From: Salinimicrobium sediminilitoris
GTDB taxonomy: Bacteria; Bacteroidota; Bacteroidia; Flavobacteriales; Flavobacteriaceae
Assembly: GCF_020866905.1 (NCBI RefSeq)
Contig: NZ_JAIVCC010000005.1
Location: 1-64,000 of the forward strand
Length of the DNA stretch: 64,000 nucleotides
Direction of reading: 5' to 3'
The position numbers were made by a program, and so were the translations under genes. This document shows, one piece after another, positions 51,804 to 61,157 of this stretch. The notes below the pieces were generated by a model that was not told the origin of the DNA, searched no databases, and worked only from the letters and a program-made list of their open reading frames with translations. Each line of letters starts with the position of its first letter. Position 1 is the first letter of the stretch.

Positions 51804-52937
51804 GTGAAAAAGAAAAGACTCCTCTACTGCACTGGTTTTTTGTTGACTTTGATGCTAATGGCATCTTGTTCCGGAGTAAATAAAGCCAAGGATATTTTTA
51901 TAAAACCCACGGCAAGGGAAAAGTACGAAAAAGAATTCGCTAAAGATCCCGCTGTTCTTTCAGAATGGAAAATAGCTTCTGAAAAAGCCCTTTTTGACAG
52001 TATAGCTGTATCCCTTCCTTATTCGGAAGCAGGAAATTTTTCAGCTTCAACTTCCGAAGTCTACACTTACAATATCTCCCTCAATCCCGGGGAACGGTTA
52101 AGAGTGGATGTTAATATGGATTCCTTAAACTCTCTTGTATTCTTAGATCTTTACCAACAGGAGATAGATTCAGTAATTAGTTATAAGCACCTTCGATCAG
52201 CCGATTTTGGAGAGACCAAAATTCAGCATGAGGCAGAACAGCCGGGAATCTATAAGCTCCTTGTTCAGCCGGAGATTGGTGCCTCTTCAGGCTTTCAGCT
52301 TAAACTTTCTAAAGAGCCTGTCTACACCTTTCCGGTAGCGGAAAAAGGCAACACTGCGGTCCAAAGCTTTTGGGGTGCTGCGCGAGATGGCGGCAGGAGA
52401 AGCCACGAAGGAATTGACATTTTTGCACCCCGGGGAACACCTGTCCTTGCGGCTACCGAAGGAAGAATTTCTTCAACAGGAAATAAAGGTCTAGGTGGAA
52501 AACAGGTTTGGCTGCGGGATAGCAAGCGGGGAAATTCACTGTACTACGCCCACCTTGATAGTATCATTGCCCGACCAGGAATGAGAGTAGCTCCCGGAGA
52601 TACCCTTGGTTTAGTAGGAAATACAGGAAACGCAAAAACGACTCCGCCGCATCTCCATTTCGGCGTATATAAAGGCTTCCGCGGAGCGCAGGATCCATTA
52701 CCTTACGTTTATGAATCCCCCGCCCCGGAAAACCTTACTCAAAAAATTAATGCAGAATACCTTTTAGCTACCGGCACTGCCAATCTTAGAAAAGGACCTT
52801 CTACCAAAGCAGAAGTTGCCTGGCAGGTAAAGAGCAATGACACCCTTAATTTCCTTGGAGAAACACAGGACTGGTATCACGCAAGACTAGAGGATGAAAA
52901 TTTCTTCATCCATAAAAGTCTTGCAAATCCTCTTTAA
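51804..52937 (+). CDS. M23-family peptidase lipoprotein with SH3-like domain
   Basis: A 377-aa lipoprotein (lipobox MASC, Cys about residue 22). Residues 175-305 are an M23 (LytM) endopeptidase domain with the zinc ligands in SHEGIDIF and the HLHFG motif (TPPHLHFGVY), so it should cut peptidoglycan cross-links. The last 60 residues are an SH3-like cell-wall domain (TGTANLRKGPSTKAEVAWQVKS). A beta-rich region (70-160) precedes the peptidase. The start is GTG. It is convergent with the OmpA-family gene, 1 nt between stops. Confidence 0.94.
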   Translation: MKKKRLLYCTGFLLTLMLMASCSGVNKAKDIFIKPTAREKYEKEFAKDPAVLSEWKIASEKALFDSIAVSLPYSEAGNFSASTSEVYTYNISLNPGERLRVDVNMDSLNSLVFLDLYQQEIDSVISYKHLRSADFGETKIQHEAEQPGIYKLLVQPEIGASSGFQLKLSKEPVYTFPVAEKGNTAVQSFWGAARDGGRRSHEGIDIFAPRGTPVLAATEGRISSTGNKGLGGKQVWLRDSKRGNSLYYAHLDSIIARPGMRVAPGDTLGLVGNTGNAKTTPPHLHFGVYKGFRGAQDPLPYVYESPAPENLTQKINAEYLLATGTANLRKGPSTKAEVAWQVKSNDTLNFLGETQDWYHARLEDENFFIHKSLANPL

Positions 52938-52938
52938 A

Positions 52939-53910
52939 TTATTCGAATTCCGATTCTTCTAAAAGCCTGCTAATCTCATCCAGTTTTGGAGTCAAGATAA
53001 CTTCAATCCTTCGATTCTTAGCACGACCCTCGGCAGTTTCATTTGAAGCAACCGGGGCATGTTCACCTCTTCCGGCAGCTGTGAGGTTCTGCGGATCAAT
53101 ATTTGAATTCTCTCGCAGCAATTGAACTATTGAAGTAGCACGTTTGGTTGAAAGATCCCAGTTATCTGTCAACTGGCCGCTGCCATTATAAGGTACATTA
53201 TCTGTATGCCCTTCTATAAGAACAGCAATATCGGGGTTTTGAGCAAGAACAGAGGCGAGCTGTTGCACTGCCCTTCTTCCTTCTGAACCCACAGCCCAGC
53301 TACCCGAGCTAAACAAAAGCTTGTTTTCCATGGAAACATAAACTTTTCCATCCCTCTGCTCAACGGTTAAACCTTTCCCTTCAAAATTCACAAGAGCCTT
53401 GGAAATGGCATTTTTGAGGGCATTCATTTTTGCGTCTTTTGCCGCAATCATACTCTCCAGCTCATCTACACGCTTAGAACGTGCCGCAAGATCTTTCTCT
53501 AGTTTTTCAAGACGGGTCTTTTCGGCAAGTAGTGCTTGTTCCTTTGCATCCAGCTCTGCCAAAAGCTGTCGGTTTCTCTTTGAATTTTCAGCAAGAGCAG
53601 AAGAACTGTTAGCTTCAAGGGCATCATACGAAGCCTTTAGCTTTTCATAACTGGTTTTCGTGGTGTTATACTCCTGCTGTAAACGGTCTCTTTCGGCTAT
53701 GACCTGTTCATATTCTGCCTGCAAGGCTGCCAAATCGGCCTCATTTTGCCGGTTTCTTTCTTGCAGATCCTCAAATTCCCTGGACAATTCCCGGTTGTCT
53801 TCCTGCAACTGGGCATGTTGGCTCTCGAGGTCCTTGTAAACTTTAGAGGAAACGCAAGAGGTAAGAAAAAGTGAACTACTTACAAAAGCTAAAAAAAGAT
53901 GTCTTTTCAT
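52939..53910 (-). CDS. OmpA-family lipoprotein with long coiled coil
   Basis: A 323-aa lipoprotein (Cys about residue 19, LFLTSCVSS). Residues 25-170 form an extended coiled coil rich in Leu, Glu and Gln. Residues 190-305 are the OmpA-C peptidoglycan-binding domain: LIEGHTDNVPYNG and WDLSTKRATSIVQLL, then AAGRGEHAPVASNETAEGRAKNRRIEVIL, with the Asp and Arg that hold diaminopimelate. It probably ties outer membrane to cell wall at a distance set by the coiled coil. Confidence 0.94.
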   Translation of the reverse strand: MKRHLFLAFVSSSLFLTSCVSSKVYKDLESQHAQLQEDNRELSREFEDLQERNRQNEADLAALQAEYEQVIAERDRLQQEYNTTKTSYEKLKASYDALEANSSSALAENSKRNRQLLAELDAKEQALLAEKTRLEKLEKDLAARSKRVDELESMIAAKDAKMNALKNAISKALVNFEGKGLTVEQRDGKVYVSMENKLLFSSGSWAVGSEGRRAVQQLASVLAQNPDIAVLIEGHTDNVPYNGSGQLTDNWDLSTKRATSIVQLLRENSNIDPQNLTAAGRGEHAPVASNETAEGRAKNRRIEVILTPKLDEISRLLEESEFE

Positions 53911-53933
53911 AAAAAAGAGGGGTTTGGTTTGAT

Positions 53934-54695
53934 CTAAGTTAATTCGAGAAGAACGGGACAGTGGTCACTATGTTGTGCCTCGGGTAAAATTACCGCACGC
54001 TCCAGTCGGTCCTTTAATGGCTCGCTTACCATGTTATAGTCAATTCTCCATCCTTTATTTTTTCCGCGGGCGCCGGCACGGTAGCTCCACCATGAGTAGT
54101 GACCGGGATCTGAATTAAAATGCCTGAAGGAATCTACGAATCCGCTTTTAATAAAATCTCCTATCCATTCTCTTTCTACAGGTAAAAATCCGGAGGTGTT
54201 CTTTAATCTCACGGGGTCGTGAATATCGATCTCTTCGTGACAAATATTATAATCTCCACATATCACCAAATGTGGAATCTCCTGTTTTAACTCATCAACA
54301 TACTTCTGAAAATCGGCCATGTACTGGAGCTTATGGTCGAGACGGGCAATATTGGTGCCCGATGGCAAGTACAGACTCATCACTGACAGATCATCGAAAT
54401 CCACTCTTACATTACGGCCTTCAAAATCCATGTAATCGATCCCTGTTCCAAAGACCACATTTTTTGGTTCTTCTTTGCTAAGGATAGCCACCCCGCTGTA
54501 TCCTTTTTTTACAGCCGGGAACCAGGAATTGTATTTATACCCCAGATCTTCAAAGGGTTCATGGTCAAATTGTTCGGGAGTAGCCTTGATTTCCTGAAGG
54601 CAAACTACATCAGCATCAGTCTTTTCGAGCCAGTCTATAAATCCCTTTTTAATAGCAGCCCTTATTCCGTTAACGTTATATGAAATGATCTTCAT
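53934..54695 (-). CDS. xth: Exodeoxyribonuclease III
   Basis: AP endonuclease and 3'-exonuclease, 253 aa. MKIISYNVNGIRAAIKKG is the canonical start, so I use the ATG at 54695; the in-frame TTG 33 nt upstream adds a tail not seen in the family and lies inside a palindrome. Active-site segments are CLQEIKATPEQF (Glu), GDYNICHEEIDI (Asp-Asn), GWRIDYNM and QHSDHCPVLLEL (Asp-His). Complete. Confidence 0.97.
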   Translation of the reverse strand: MKIISYNVNGIRAAIKKGFIDWLEKTDADVVCLQEIKATPEQFDHEPFEDLGYKYNSWFPAVKKGYSGVAILSKEEPKNVVFGTGIDYMDFEGRNVRVDFDDLSVMSLYLPSGTNIARLDHKLQYMADFQKYVDELKQEIPHLVICGDYNICHEEIDIHDPVRLKNTSGFLPVEREWIGDFIKSGFVDSFRHFNSDPGHYSWWSYRAGARGKNKGWRIDYNMVSEPLKDRLERAVILPEAQHSDHCPVLLELT

Positions 54696-54715
54696 CCTTC
54701 TGAATTTATTGCTGC

Positions 54716-54734
54716 CCAAAAATAGCATTTTTGG
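54716..54734. repeat. CCAAAAATAGCATTTTTGG palindrome
   Basis: An 8-bp-arm palindrome around TAG, between xth and the T9SS cargo gene, upstream of the xth start. A copy of the motif that recurs in this window. Confidence 0.55.
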
Positions 54735-54773
54735 ATGGCTCTTCAGAAGAATTGGAAAGGGAGTTTTCCGCAG

Positions 54774-57758
54774 TTAATGAACAATGATCCGTTTTACCTT
54801 CCCCTCCTCACGGGTACCAATACGCACCAGGTAAACACCCGAAGCTGCATAAGACATATCGAGCACGTAACCATAACCAATCGCTCCTTTTTTAATCATC
54901 GCCTCCACAAGTTTCTGCCCCAGCATATCATGTACAGTTAACCAGAGTGGGCGCTGGTAAGGAGTAGTGAAGTTGAGTTCGAAAATATCCTCTTCGGAAG
55001 AACTTATGATAAATTCTCCCTGCTGTAATTCAGATTCCTTTATTCCATCTACCAGCACCACGGTATAATCTTCTGTAGTACCAAATTCCATAACACTGCA
55101 GGGGTCATTGAGCTCTCCTTCATACCTTGAGCTCACATCTCCTGCCCTGGCCCGCAAAATATGTTCTCCTAAAGGCGCATTTTCGGGAAGAGTGAATTCA
55201 AATACTGTAACGGTTGAAGAAGAAGTTATATCACCCGATCTTACCAATTGCTCTTCGGGTTCAAAGACCGCATTATCATTGAAGTCTATCCACATGGAAA
55301 ATTCATTGCTGCTACTCGATCTTACACCAACAGAGAAAATCTCCCTATTGACATCAAGTCTCGTTGAGATGCCAAGGAAATTATTATAACCGTCATCACA
55401 ATATATATTTTCGTTGACAATATCTTCTAAATAGAAGCTGTTGATCCCATCTCCAAAAGCACAGGAGGAACCTACGGGAATACAATTAAGTTGGGCAACT
55501 GTCTCAATTACCCCATCATTGTTGGTGTCACTGTCGTCTTCAAGAAACGTAGATGCTTCAATGGTATATTTTCCATTTGCCGAAAAATCATATGTGCTAT
55601 TAAATGTGTAAGTTATTTGAGCACCTATTTCCAGAACTTCAGTCACAGTTTCGGTAACAACATCACCTCCATTGACACTGTAACCTACATCAAAATTGGT
55701 TTGAGATTCCCCTCCAAAATTTTCTATGGTTACTACAATATTTTCTACCCCCAGGTTTGAGGCTGTCTCCGGGTGCACGATGCTGGTGACGCCTATATCT
55801 TTTGGTGGAAGATTAATGATCCTGGCAGACAAAGTATCATTTACCGAATTCATATCCCCTTCCAGTTCTGTACCCACTGTTATCTCGTACTCTTCACCAG
55901 GATTTGAGAGATCAACAGTTTCTGAAAATGTAAATTCCACCTGATCTGTTGAAGGAATAGTACCGCTAAAAGTTTCGGTGATAATTTCTCCCTCGTTCAC
56001 CTGAAAATAAACAGGAAAATTACTTTGAGGCTGGCTTCCGAAATTCCTTATACTTACCCTAACGTTTTCACTGGCTGAAAGTGTAGAGGATACGGGTGAA
56101 ATTATTTGAGTGACCCCCACATCTTTTGTAAACTGCGGAGCCAGCTTAAACACTCCCACTCGATTCAGGCGGGAACCGGGCCTAAAATATTCCCCGTTAT
56201 ACCAAAAAGTTTCATTGTCTACAGGATCTATGCTGGTATGGGCATAATCACCGTACCTGTTGCTTTCACTTGGCGATGTACTTTCAATTAAGGTTACTTC
56301 CTGCAGGGTCATGAGATTTGGAGGATCGTTAAAGAAACGACCTGTAAACTTAAGAGAAGGAAGAACGGGGGCTTCAGGATTATCATCAACTACAGTAAAT
56401 CCCATCCCTATATTTCCATGCTTGTCAATATTGATGCTTCCACACCAGCGATCATTTAAATCGGGGGCATAAGTCCCTTCCTGATAAATAGACCAGGGCT
56501 GATTTTCTCCAGTTTGTCGCAGTTCATACCATCTTATTCCGGCATGTTGTGCCTGCGAAGGGTCCACATCAACCACAAAATTAAAAACCACCGAATTATG
56601 GCTGTCAAACCTCCTGTAAGAGGTTGGATACATTAAAGCTCCCTGGAGCGCATCGAGATCGGGACTTCCAAACGGCTGGGGCAAATTTGAAAATCCGCCG
56701 CCATCAAACGTACTTTTGAAAGGGGTGAGACCTTCGGTAGGTGTAATTTCCTGTGATTCCCTTATGGTGGAATTCTGGAGGTTGTTCCAGTCCACGTTAA
56801 CGAGCCAAATCTTTAGATGATCAACATTCACTCCCATCCAGGAATCGTCCTGAAAATAAATCACCGGCATGTTCCCCGGTGGTGGTGGCACATTTCCGGT
56901 AGCATTAAGAGCTGCAGGGCTGTAAAAACCATTATTTCTCACCCTTGGAAGAGGAAAACCTATATGCTTTGCCGCCTCTCCCTGCAACATCTTATCTCTT
57001 TCCAGCACATAAACTACTTCAGTAATCTCGGGATCATCCAGGTCCTGGTTTGTCGTGACATAATATCCGTCGCTCCACACGAAATATTTTGGATAATCGG
57101 GGAAAGTTCCTGTGGCAAATCTATAGGTGTACCAGCCATCATTCACAGGGTCGGGACCACGTGAAATAGCTACCAACAATGCGTTCGTAGGATCATTCTT
57201 GTTAGGACAGCCCCTGGTAGGATCATATGGACATCCTGCAAACTGGGTGATAAGGAAACGATCGGCAAATTGATCATATAACACTATGGGATCCCCAAGT
57301 CTTTCTCCCGAAAATTCCCCTCCCAGGGAGGAAAGATCTGTAGGTGGCAGGAGCACATTTCCCTGTTTATCAAAAACCGAAAATCCAGAATTGTAGGCAT
57401 TGACGTAATGATTGGGGCCGGCAGCCCCTGTAGGATCTGTCGGTGTATGAAAGAGATTGGCGGCATCAAAAGATAGAATTGCCTGTTTTAAGGGAATAGC
57501 TCCCTTCTCTTCCTGAAGTGCTGCATCTATACCTTTCGGAAATCCTTTACCCGGCACCACCCTATTTGCGGTCCGGTTCTTTGGATTTACCTCCTTCCTT
57601 TCACTAATTGCCGGAATCAATTCCTTCGCCGAAAGTGGAGCAGAAACAGAAGGTTCTGAAAGCCCTTGTGATATAGGCCCCAAGATTTCTTTGTCCTGGG
57701 CAGTAATCTGCAAACCAGCAAAAAAGAGGAGCAAAAGAAGGAAGTAATTTTTCACCAT
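54774..57758 (-). CDS. Large secreted protein with CARDB-like repeats, GEVED domain and T9SS sorting signal
   Basis: A 994-aa exported protein (signal peptide to residue 21). The N-terminal 500 residues are an unassigned beta-rich domain with phrases such as GAAGPNHYVNAYNSGFSVFDK. Two tandem CARDB-like domains of about 105 residues follow (each opening KDVGVTQI or KDIGVTSI). Next is a GEVED domain (FSMWIDFNDNAVFEPEEQLV, ending FGTTEDYTVVLVDG). The last 80 residues are a type A T9SS sorting domain (SGVYLVRIGT, ending KVKRIIVH). It is thus probably displayed on the cell surface or released. No catalytic motif is visible. Confidence 0.88.
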   Translation of the reverse strand: MVKNYFLLLLLFFAGLQITAQDKEILGPISQGLSEPSVSAPLSAKELIPAISERKEVNPKNRTANRVVPGKGFPKGIDAALQEEKGAIPLKQAILSFDAANLFHTPTDPTGAAGPNHYVNAYNSGFSVFDKQGNVLLPPTDLSSLGGEFSGERLGDPIVLYDQFADRFLITQFAGCPYDPTRGCPNKNDPTNALLVAISRGPDPVNDGWYTYRFATGTFPDYPKYFVWSDGYYVTTNQDLDDPEITEVVYVLERDKMLQGEAAKHIGFPLPRVRNNGFYSPAALNATGNVPPPPGNMPVIYFQDDSWMGVNVDHLKIWLVNVDWNNLQNSTIRESQEITPTEGLTPFKSTFDGGGFSNLPQPFGSPDLDALQGALMYPTSYRRFDSHNSVVFNFVVDVDPSQAQHAGIRWYELRQTGENQPWSIYQEGTYAPDLNDRWCGSINIDKHGNIGMGFTVVDDNPEAPVLPSLKFTGRFFNDPPNLMTLQEVTLIESTSPSESNRYGDYAHTSIDPVDNETFWYNGEYFRPGSRLNRVGVFKLAPQFTKDVGVTQIISPVSSTLSASENVRVSIRNFGSQPQSNFPVYFQVNEGEIITETFSGTIPSTDQVEFTFSETVDLSNPGEEYEITVGTELEGDMNSVNDTLSARIINLPPKDIGVTSIVHPETASNLGVENIVVTIENFGGESQTNFDVGYSVNGGDVVTETVTEVLEIGAQITYTFNSTYDFSANGKYTIEASTFLEDDSDTNNDGVIETVAQLNCIPVGSSCAFGDGINSFYLEDIVNENIYCDDGYNNFLGISTRLDVNREIFSVGVRSSSSNEFSMWIDFNDNAVFEPEEQLVRSGDITSSSTVTVFEFTLPENAPLGEHILRARAGDVSSRYEGELNDPCSVMEFGTTEDYTVVLVDGIKESELQQGEFIISSSEEDIFELNFTTPYQRPLWLTVHDMLGQKLVEAMIKKGAIGYGYVLDMSYAASGVYLVRIGTREEGKVKRIIVH

Positions 57759-57808
57759 GGAAGAACCTTTAACTTCTAAATTTAATGATTTAGAATGAGT
57801 AGAAACAA

Positions 57809-57844
57809 AAAAAAGAACAATTCGGCAGGAATTGTTCTTTTTTA
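57809..57844 (-). terminator. Terminator of glyS
   Basis: AAAGAACAATT and AATTGTTCTTT around a 7-nt loop, with T-runs on both sides, about 25 nt past the glyS stop and before the T9SS cargo gene. Confidence 0.85.
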
Positions 57845-57866
57845 ACTCATTTTAAGCAGATAAAAA

Positions 57867-59405
57867 CTACTTTTTCAACCAGTGCTTAAAATTGGTTTCT
57901 TCTGCAATTACTTTTGAAATTTCAGAAACAGGTATTCTTTTTTGCTCCATGGTGTCACGGAATCTTACAGTCACAGTGCGATCTTCAAGAGAATCATGAT
58001 CTACCGTGATACACAGCGGAGTACCGGCGGCATCCTGACGTCTATACCTGCGACCAATGGCATCCTTCTCATCATATTGTACATTGAAATCCCATTTGAG
58101 ATCTTCAATGATCTCCTGCGCCAATTCGGGTAGACCGTCTTTTTTCACCAATGGCAGTACAGCTGCCTTATTAGGAGCTAAAATAGCCGGCAACTTGAGA
58201 ACGGTTCTAGTGCTGCCGTCTTCAAGCTCCTCTTCCTTAAGTGAAGCTGAGAGTACAGCCAAGAACATCCTGTCCAGTCCTATTGAAGTCTCAATTACAT
58301 AAGGCACATAATTCTCCTTAAGTTCGGGATCATAGAACCTCAATTTTCTTCCCGAGAATTCTTCGTGTGCCTTCAGGTCAAAATCGGTACGGGAATGAAT
58401 ACCTTCAAGCTCTTTAAATCCAAATGGAAAATTAAATTCTATATCTGTTGCGGCGTTCGCATAATGCGCAAGTTTCTCATGATCATGGAAGCGATAATTC
58501 TCCTCGCCCAAGCCCAGTGAGAAATGCCATTTTTGACGCACCTCTTTCCAGTGCTCATACCACTTAAGTTCTTCCCCGGGACGAACAAAATATTGCATCT
58601 CCATCTGCTCAAATTCGCGCATTCTAAAGATGAACTGTCTTGCGACTATTTCATTTCTAAAAGCTTTACCGGTTTGGGCAATCCCAAAGGGAATTTTCAT
58701 TCTTCCGGTCTTTTGCACATTGGAAAAATTCACAAAAATTCCCTGTGCTGTCTCCGGTCTAAGATAGAGGTCAGATGCAGTTTCAGAGGAAGCTCCCAGC
58801 TTGGTACCGAACATAAGGTTGAACTGTCGCACCTCGGTCCAGTTTTTGGAACCTGTCTCAGGATCGGCGATCCCAAGCTCTTCAATAAGTGATTTTACAT
58901 CCTTAAGATCTTCATTTGTAAGGGAGCGTCCCAGGCGTTCCAGAATCTCCTTTCTCTCAGACAAATATCGCTTCACCCGGTCATTGGTATTTACAAACTG
59001 CTCCTCATCAAAGGCTTCTCCAAAGCGCTTGCGCGCCTTTTCAATTTCTTTCTGAGCTTTCTGCAGGATCTTTTCGGCATGATCTTCCACCAAAACATCT
59101 GCCCTGTAACGCTTTTTTGAATCCTTATTATCGATCAAAGGATCATTAAAGGCATCGACGTGACCAGATGCCTTCCAGGTTGTGGGATGCATGAGAATAG
59201 CGGCATCAATGCCTACAATCTCCTGGTGCAGCTGCACCATGCTCTTCCACCAGTATTCCCTGATATTTTTCTTAAGCTCTGCTCCATTCTGCCCGTAGTC
59301 GTAAACTGCACTTAGGCCGTCATAGATTTCGGAAGAAGCAAAAATATACCCATACTCTTTAGCATGGGAAATAACGTTTTTAAATAAATCTTCTTGTTTT
59401 GCCAT
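57867..59405 (-). CDS. glyS: Glycyl-tRNA synthetase (single-chain, class II)
   Basis: A 512-aa homodimeric glycyl-tRNA synthetase of the archaeal/eukaryotic-like type, not the alpha2-beta2 form. Class II motif 2 lies in FRNEIVARQFIFRMREFEQMEMQYF, motif 3 in VIETSIGLDRMFLAVL, and the anticodon-binding domain begins near residue 405 (LPAILAPNKAAVLPLVKK). An insert of about 75 residues after motif 1 (ERLGRSLTNEDLKDV region) is expected. Its start lies only 10 nt after a terminator-like hairpin; see that entry. Confidence 0.98.
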   Translation of the reverse strand: MAKQEDLFKNVISHAKEYGYIFASSEIYDGLSAVYDYGQNGAELKKNIREYWWKSMVQLHQEIVGIDAAILMHPTTWKASGHVDAFNDPLIDNKDSKKRYRADVLVEDHAEKILQKAQKEIEKARKRFGEAFDEEQFVNTNDRVKRYLSERKEILERLGRSLTNEDLKDVKSLIEELGIADPETGSKNWTEVRQFNLMFGTKLGASSETASDLYLRPETAQGIFVNFSNVQKTGRMKIPFGIAQTGKAFRNEIVARQFIFRMREFEQMEMQYFVRPGEELKWYEHWKEVRQKWHFSLGLGEENYRFHDHEKLAHYANAATDIEFNFPFGFKELEGIHSRTDFDLKAHEEFSGRKLRFYDPELKENYVPYVIETSIGLDRMFLAVLSASLKEEELEDGSTRTVLKLPAILAPNKAAVLPLVKKDGLPELAQEIIEDLKWDFNVQYDEKDAIGRRYRRQDAAGTPLCITVDHDSLEDRTVTVRFRDTMEQKRIPVSEISKVIAEETNFKHWLKK

Positions 59406-59409
59406 AGAG

Positions 59410-59417
59410 CAAAAATA
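59410..59417 (-). promoter_or_regulatory. Promoter -7 box directly before glyS
   Basis: Minus-strand TATTTTTG matches TAnnTTTG and ends 4 nt before the ATG. CTTG lies 17 nt upstream as a possible -33. If used, transcription would begin at or within a few nt of the ATG, giving a leaderless or nearly leaderless mRNA. Confidence 0.4.
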
Positions 59418-59448
59418 AAAAAACCGCCCCGATTCAAGACAGGGCGGT
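59415..59448 (-). terminator. Terminator hairpin between the coiled-coil gene and glyS
   Basis: Minus-strand ACCGCCC and GGGCGGT form a 7-bp GC-rich stem around a 12-nt loop (partly paired), followed by T7. It lies 23 nt past the stop of the coiled-coil gene. The T-run overlaps the glyS -7 box. Confidence 0.8.
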
Positions 59449-59470
59449 AGGATTAATTGTTTTTTTTGTT

Positions 59471-60352
59471 TTATCTAAGACTAAACCCGGTTGCACCTAT
59501 AAGGTTAGTTCCTTCATAGACCAGTACTTTATAAGATCCTTCGATAAGACGATCTGGATTTGTATTGGCTAAAAGGCACACATCAAGCTCCTCGTTTTCG
59601 TAGAAAACTTTAGTTGAAGCGCTGTAAACCATGACACCACCTTCGTGTTGAACGGCAATTTGATCTCCCACCAATTCATTGTTGGGGTTGTAAACCTGAA
59701 CATAAAGTTCCTTATCTCCCGAAGAGGCAAGTGAATTGGGTGTAATGGTAAAGCAGGTTCTTATTTTATCCACTCTACGCGTACGGTCATTTTCTACAAG
59801 TCTGCCGCTGTTTCTTTCAATTACTCCTTCCCCTCTCAGGTTACTTACCTTAAGTTGGGCAGCACGATCAATTTGAGATGCCATAGATTGGTTTTGGACC
59901 TGAAGCGAATCTGATATTCTGGTCCTTTCAAGCAGCATATTGTTTGTGCTGTCAATTTCGGTTATAAGCCGCTGGTTTTGATTGCTCAAACTATCCACTA
60001 CTCTAAAAAGTTGTTCTTTCTCTGCTTTAAGGTTACTTACTTCACGACGATAACGTGAGATAAGAACAAGGTTGGCTTCCATATCCTGCACAGAATCACG
60101 CAAAGCAACTATCCTGCCTCTCGCAGCACTTAACTCGGAATCCAGTCCTTCATTTTCTGCAATGGCCTCATCATACTTCACTATTAAATCGTTGAGCTCT
60201 CCTTCTATAACAGCTTTCTCCTGCTGAAGTAATTCCTGATTCTCCTTTTCGTCATTATAAAATTTAATGGTATAAATACCCAGTGCAATCAAAGCGACTG
60301 CCAAAACCCCGGTTAGGATTTTTAAGGCATTATTACTCTTCTGATCCGACAT
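59471..60352 (-). CDS. Membrane-anchored coiled-coil protein
   Basis: A 293-aa protein. A short cytosolic N-terminus and one transmembrane helix (about 10-29) are followed by a long coiled coil (35-165; many Leu/Glu/Gln heptads, SDSLQVQNQSM). The C-terminal part is a beta-rich domain (195-293; RVDKIRTCFTITPNSLASSGDKELYVQVYN, ending GSYKVLVYEGTNLIGATGFSLR). The shape suggests a periplasmic protein held to the inner membrane. I do not recognise a named family, though similar proteins are common in Flavobacteria. Confidence 0.85.
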   Translation of the reverse strand: MSDQKSNNALKILTGVLAVALIALGIYTIKFYNDEKENQELLQQEKAVIEGELNDLIVKYDEAIAENEGLDSELSAARGRIVALRDSVQDMEANLVLISRYRREVSNLKAEKEQLFRVVDSLSNQNQRLITEIDSTNNMLLERTRISDSLQVQNQSMASQIDRAAQLKVSNLRGEGVIERNSGRLVENDRTRRVDKIRTCFTITPNSLASSGDKELYVQVYNPNNELVGDQIAVQHEGGVMVYSASTKVFYENEELDVCLLANTNPDRLIEGSYKVLVYEGTNLIGATGFSLR

Positions 60353-60373
60353 AACAAATGTTTTTTAACGGTT

Positions 60374-60381
60374 TAGTTTTG
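60374..60381 (+). promoter_or_regulatory. Promoter -7 box of comF
   Basis: TAGTTTTG matches TAnnTTTG, 44 nt before the comF ATG. No -33 element is recognised. Confidence 0.4.
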
Positions 60382-60425
60382 TAAATTTAAGAGTTTTAAT
60401 CAGGCCAAGACCAATTTGTTAACAA

Positions 60426-61106
60426 ATGTTTCACGATTTCCTTAACCTTCTCTACCCTAAGCTATGCTATTCATGTGAATCTACCTTGAAGACCAATGAA
60501 TATATTCTTTGTACCTCCTGCCTTCATGAGTTACCGATAGCCGATCATCATCTTGAAAAAGATAATCCTGTAGAGAAGATTTTCTACGGAAGAATTCCCG
60601 TTGAAAATGCCACTTCCCTGCTGCTATTTGAAAAGAAAGGGATGGTTCAAAAACTCATTCACAACCTGAAATACCGCGGCCACAAGGAAATTGGTCCATT
60701 TTTGGGCACCTGGCTGGGAAGCGAATTAAAGGAAATCCCTGCATGGCAGAAAATCACAATAGTAATTCCTGTACCCTTACATCGAAAAAAGCTAAGAATA
60801 AGAGGTTTTAACCAGGTGGCCGGCTTTGGAGAGGAAATTGCAAAAGCACTTGAAGTTCCATACCGGGAAGACCTTTTGCTTAAAATTACTGCCACAAAAA
60901 CTCAAACTATTAAAAAAAGGCTCGCCCGCTGGGGCACAATAGATGAAACTTTTGTCATAAATGATCCCGGTGCTCTGGAAAATGCCCACGTTCTGCTGGT
61001 AGATGATCTGGTTACTACAGGCGCCACTCTTGAGGCTTGTGCCCATAAACTGCTCCAAATTCCCAATCTTAAAATAAGTATAGCTACAATGGCCGTTACC
61101 CATTAG
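60426..61106 (+). CDS. comF: ComF-family phosphoribosyltransferase-like protein
   Basis: A 226-aa protein with the N-terminal double zinc-ribbon region (LCYSCESTLKTNEYILCTSCLHELP) and a C-terminal PRTase domain, PRPP loop in HVLLVDDLVTTGATLEACAHKLL. ComF takes part in DNA uptake in Gram-positive and some Gram-negative bacteria; in Bacteroidota its role is not well established. FQPVPLHRKKLRIRGFNQ-type text (VIPVPLHRKKLRIRGFNQ) is conserved in the family. Confidence 0.93.
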   Translation: MFHDFLNLLYPKLCYSCESTLKTNEYILCTSCLHELPIADHHLEKDNPVEKIFYGRIPVENATSLLLFEKKGMVQKLIHNLKYRGHKEIGPFLGTWLGSELKEIPAWQKITIVIPVPLHRKKLRIRGFNQVAGFGEEIAKALEVPYREDLLLKITATKTQTIKKRLARWGTIDETFVINDPGALENAHVLLVDDLVTTGATLEACAHKLLQIPNLKISIATMAVTH

Positions 61107-61157
61107 CTACTTCAGGATTAAAAGAATAAATTGTTTCTTTGTACCAAATAACTTTTT

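Noticed and set aside
54696-54728. Extended start of exonuclease III (TTG at 54728)
   Set aside because: The family begins at MKIISYN; the extension runs through the CCAAAAATAGCATTTTTGG palindrome.
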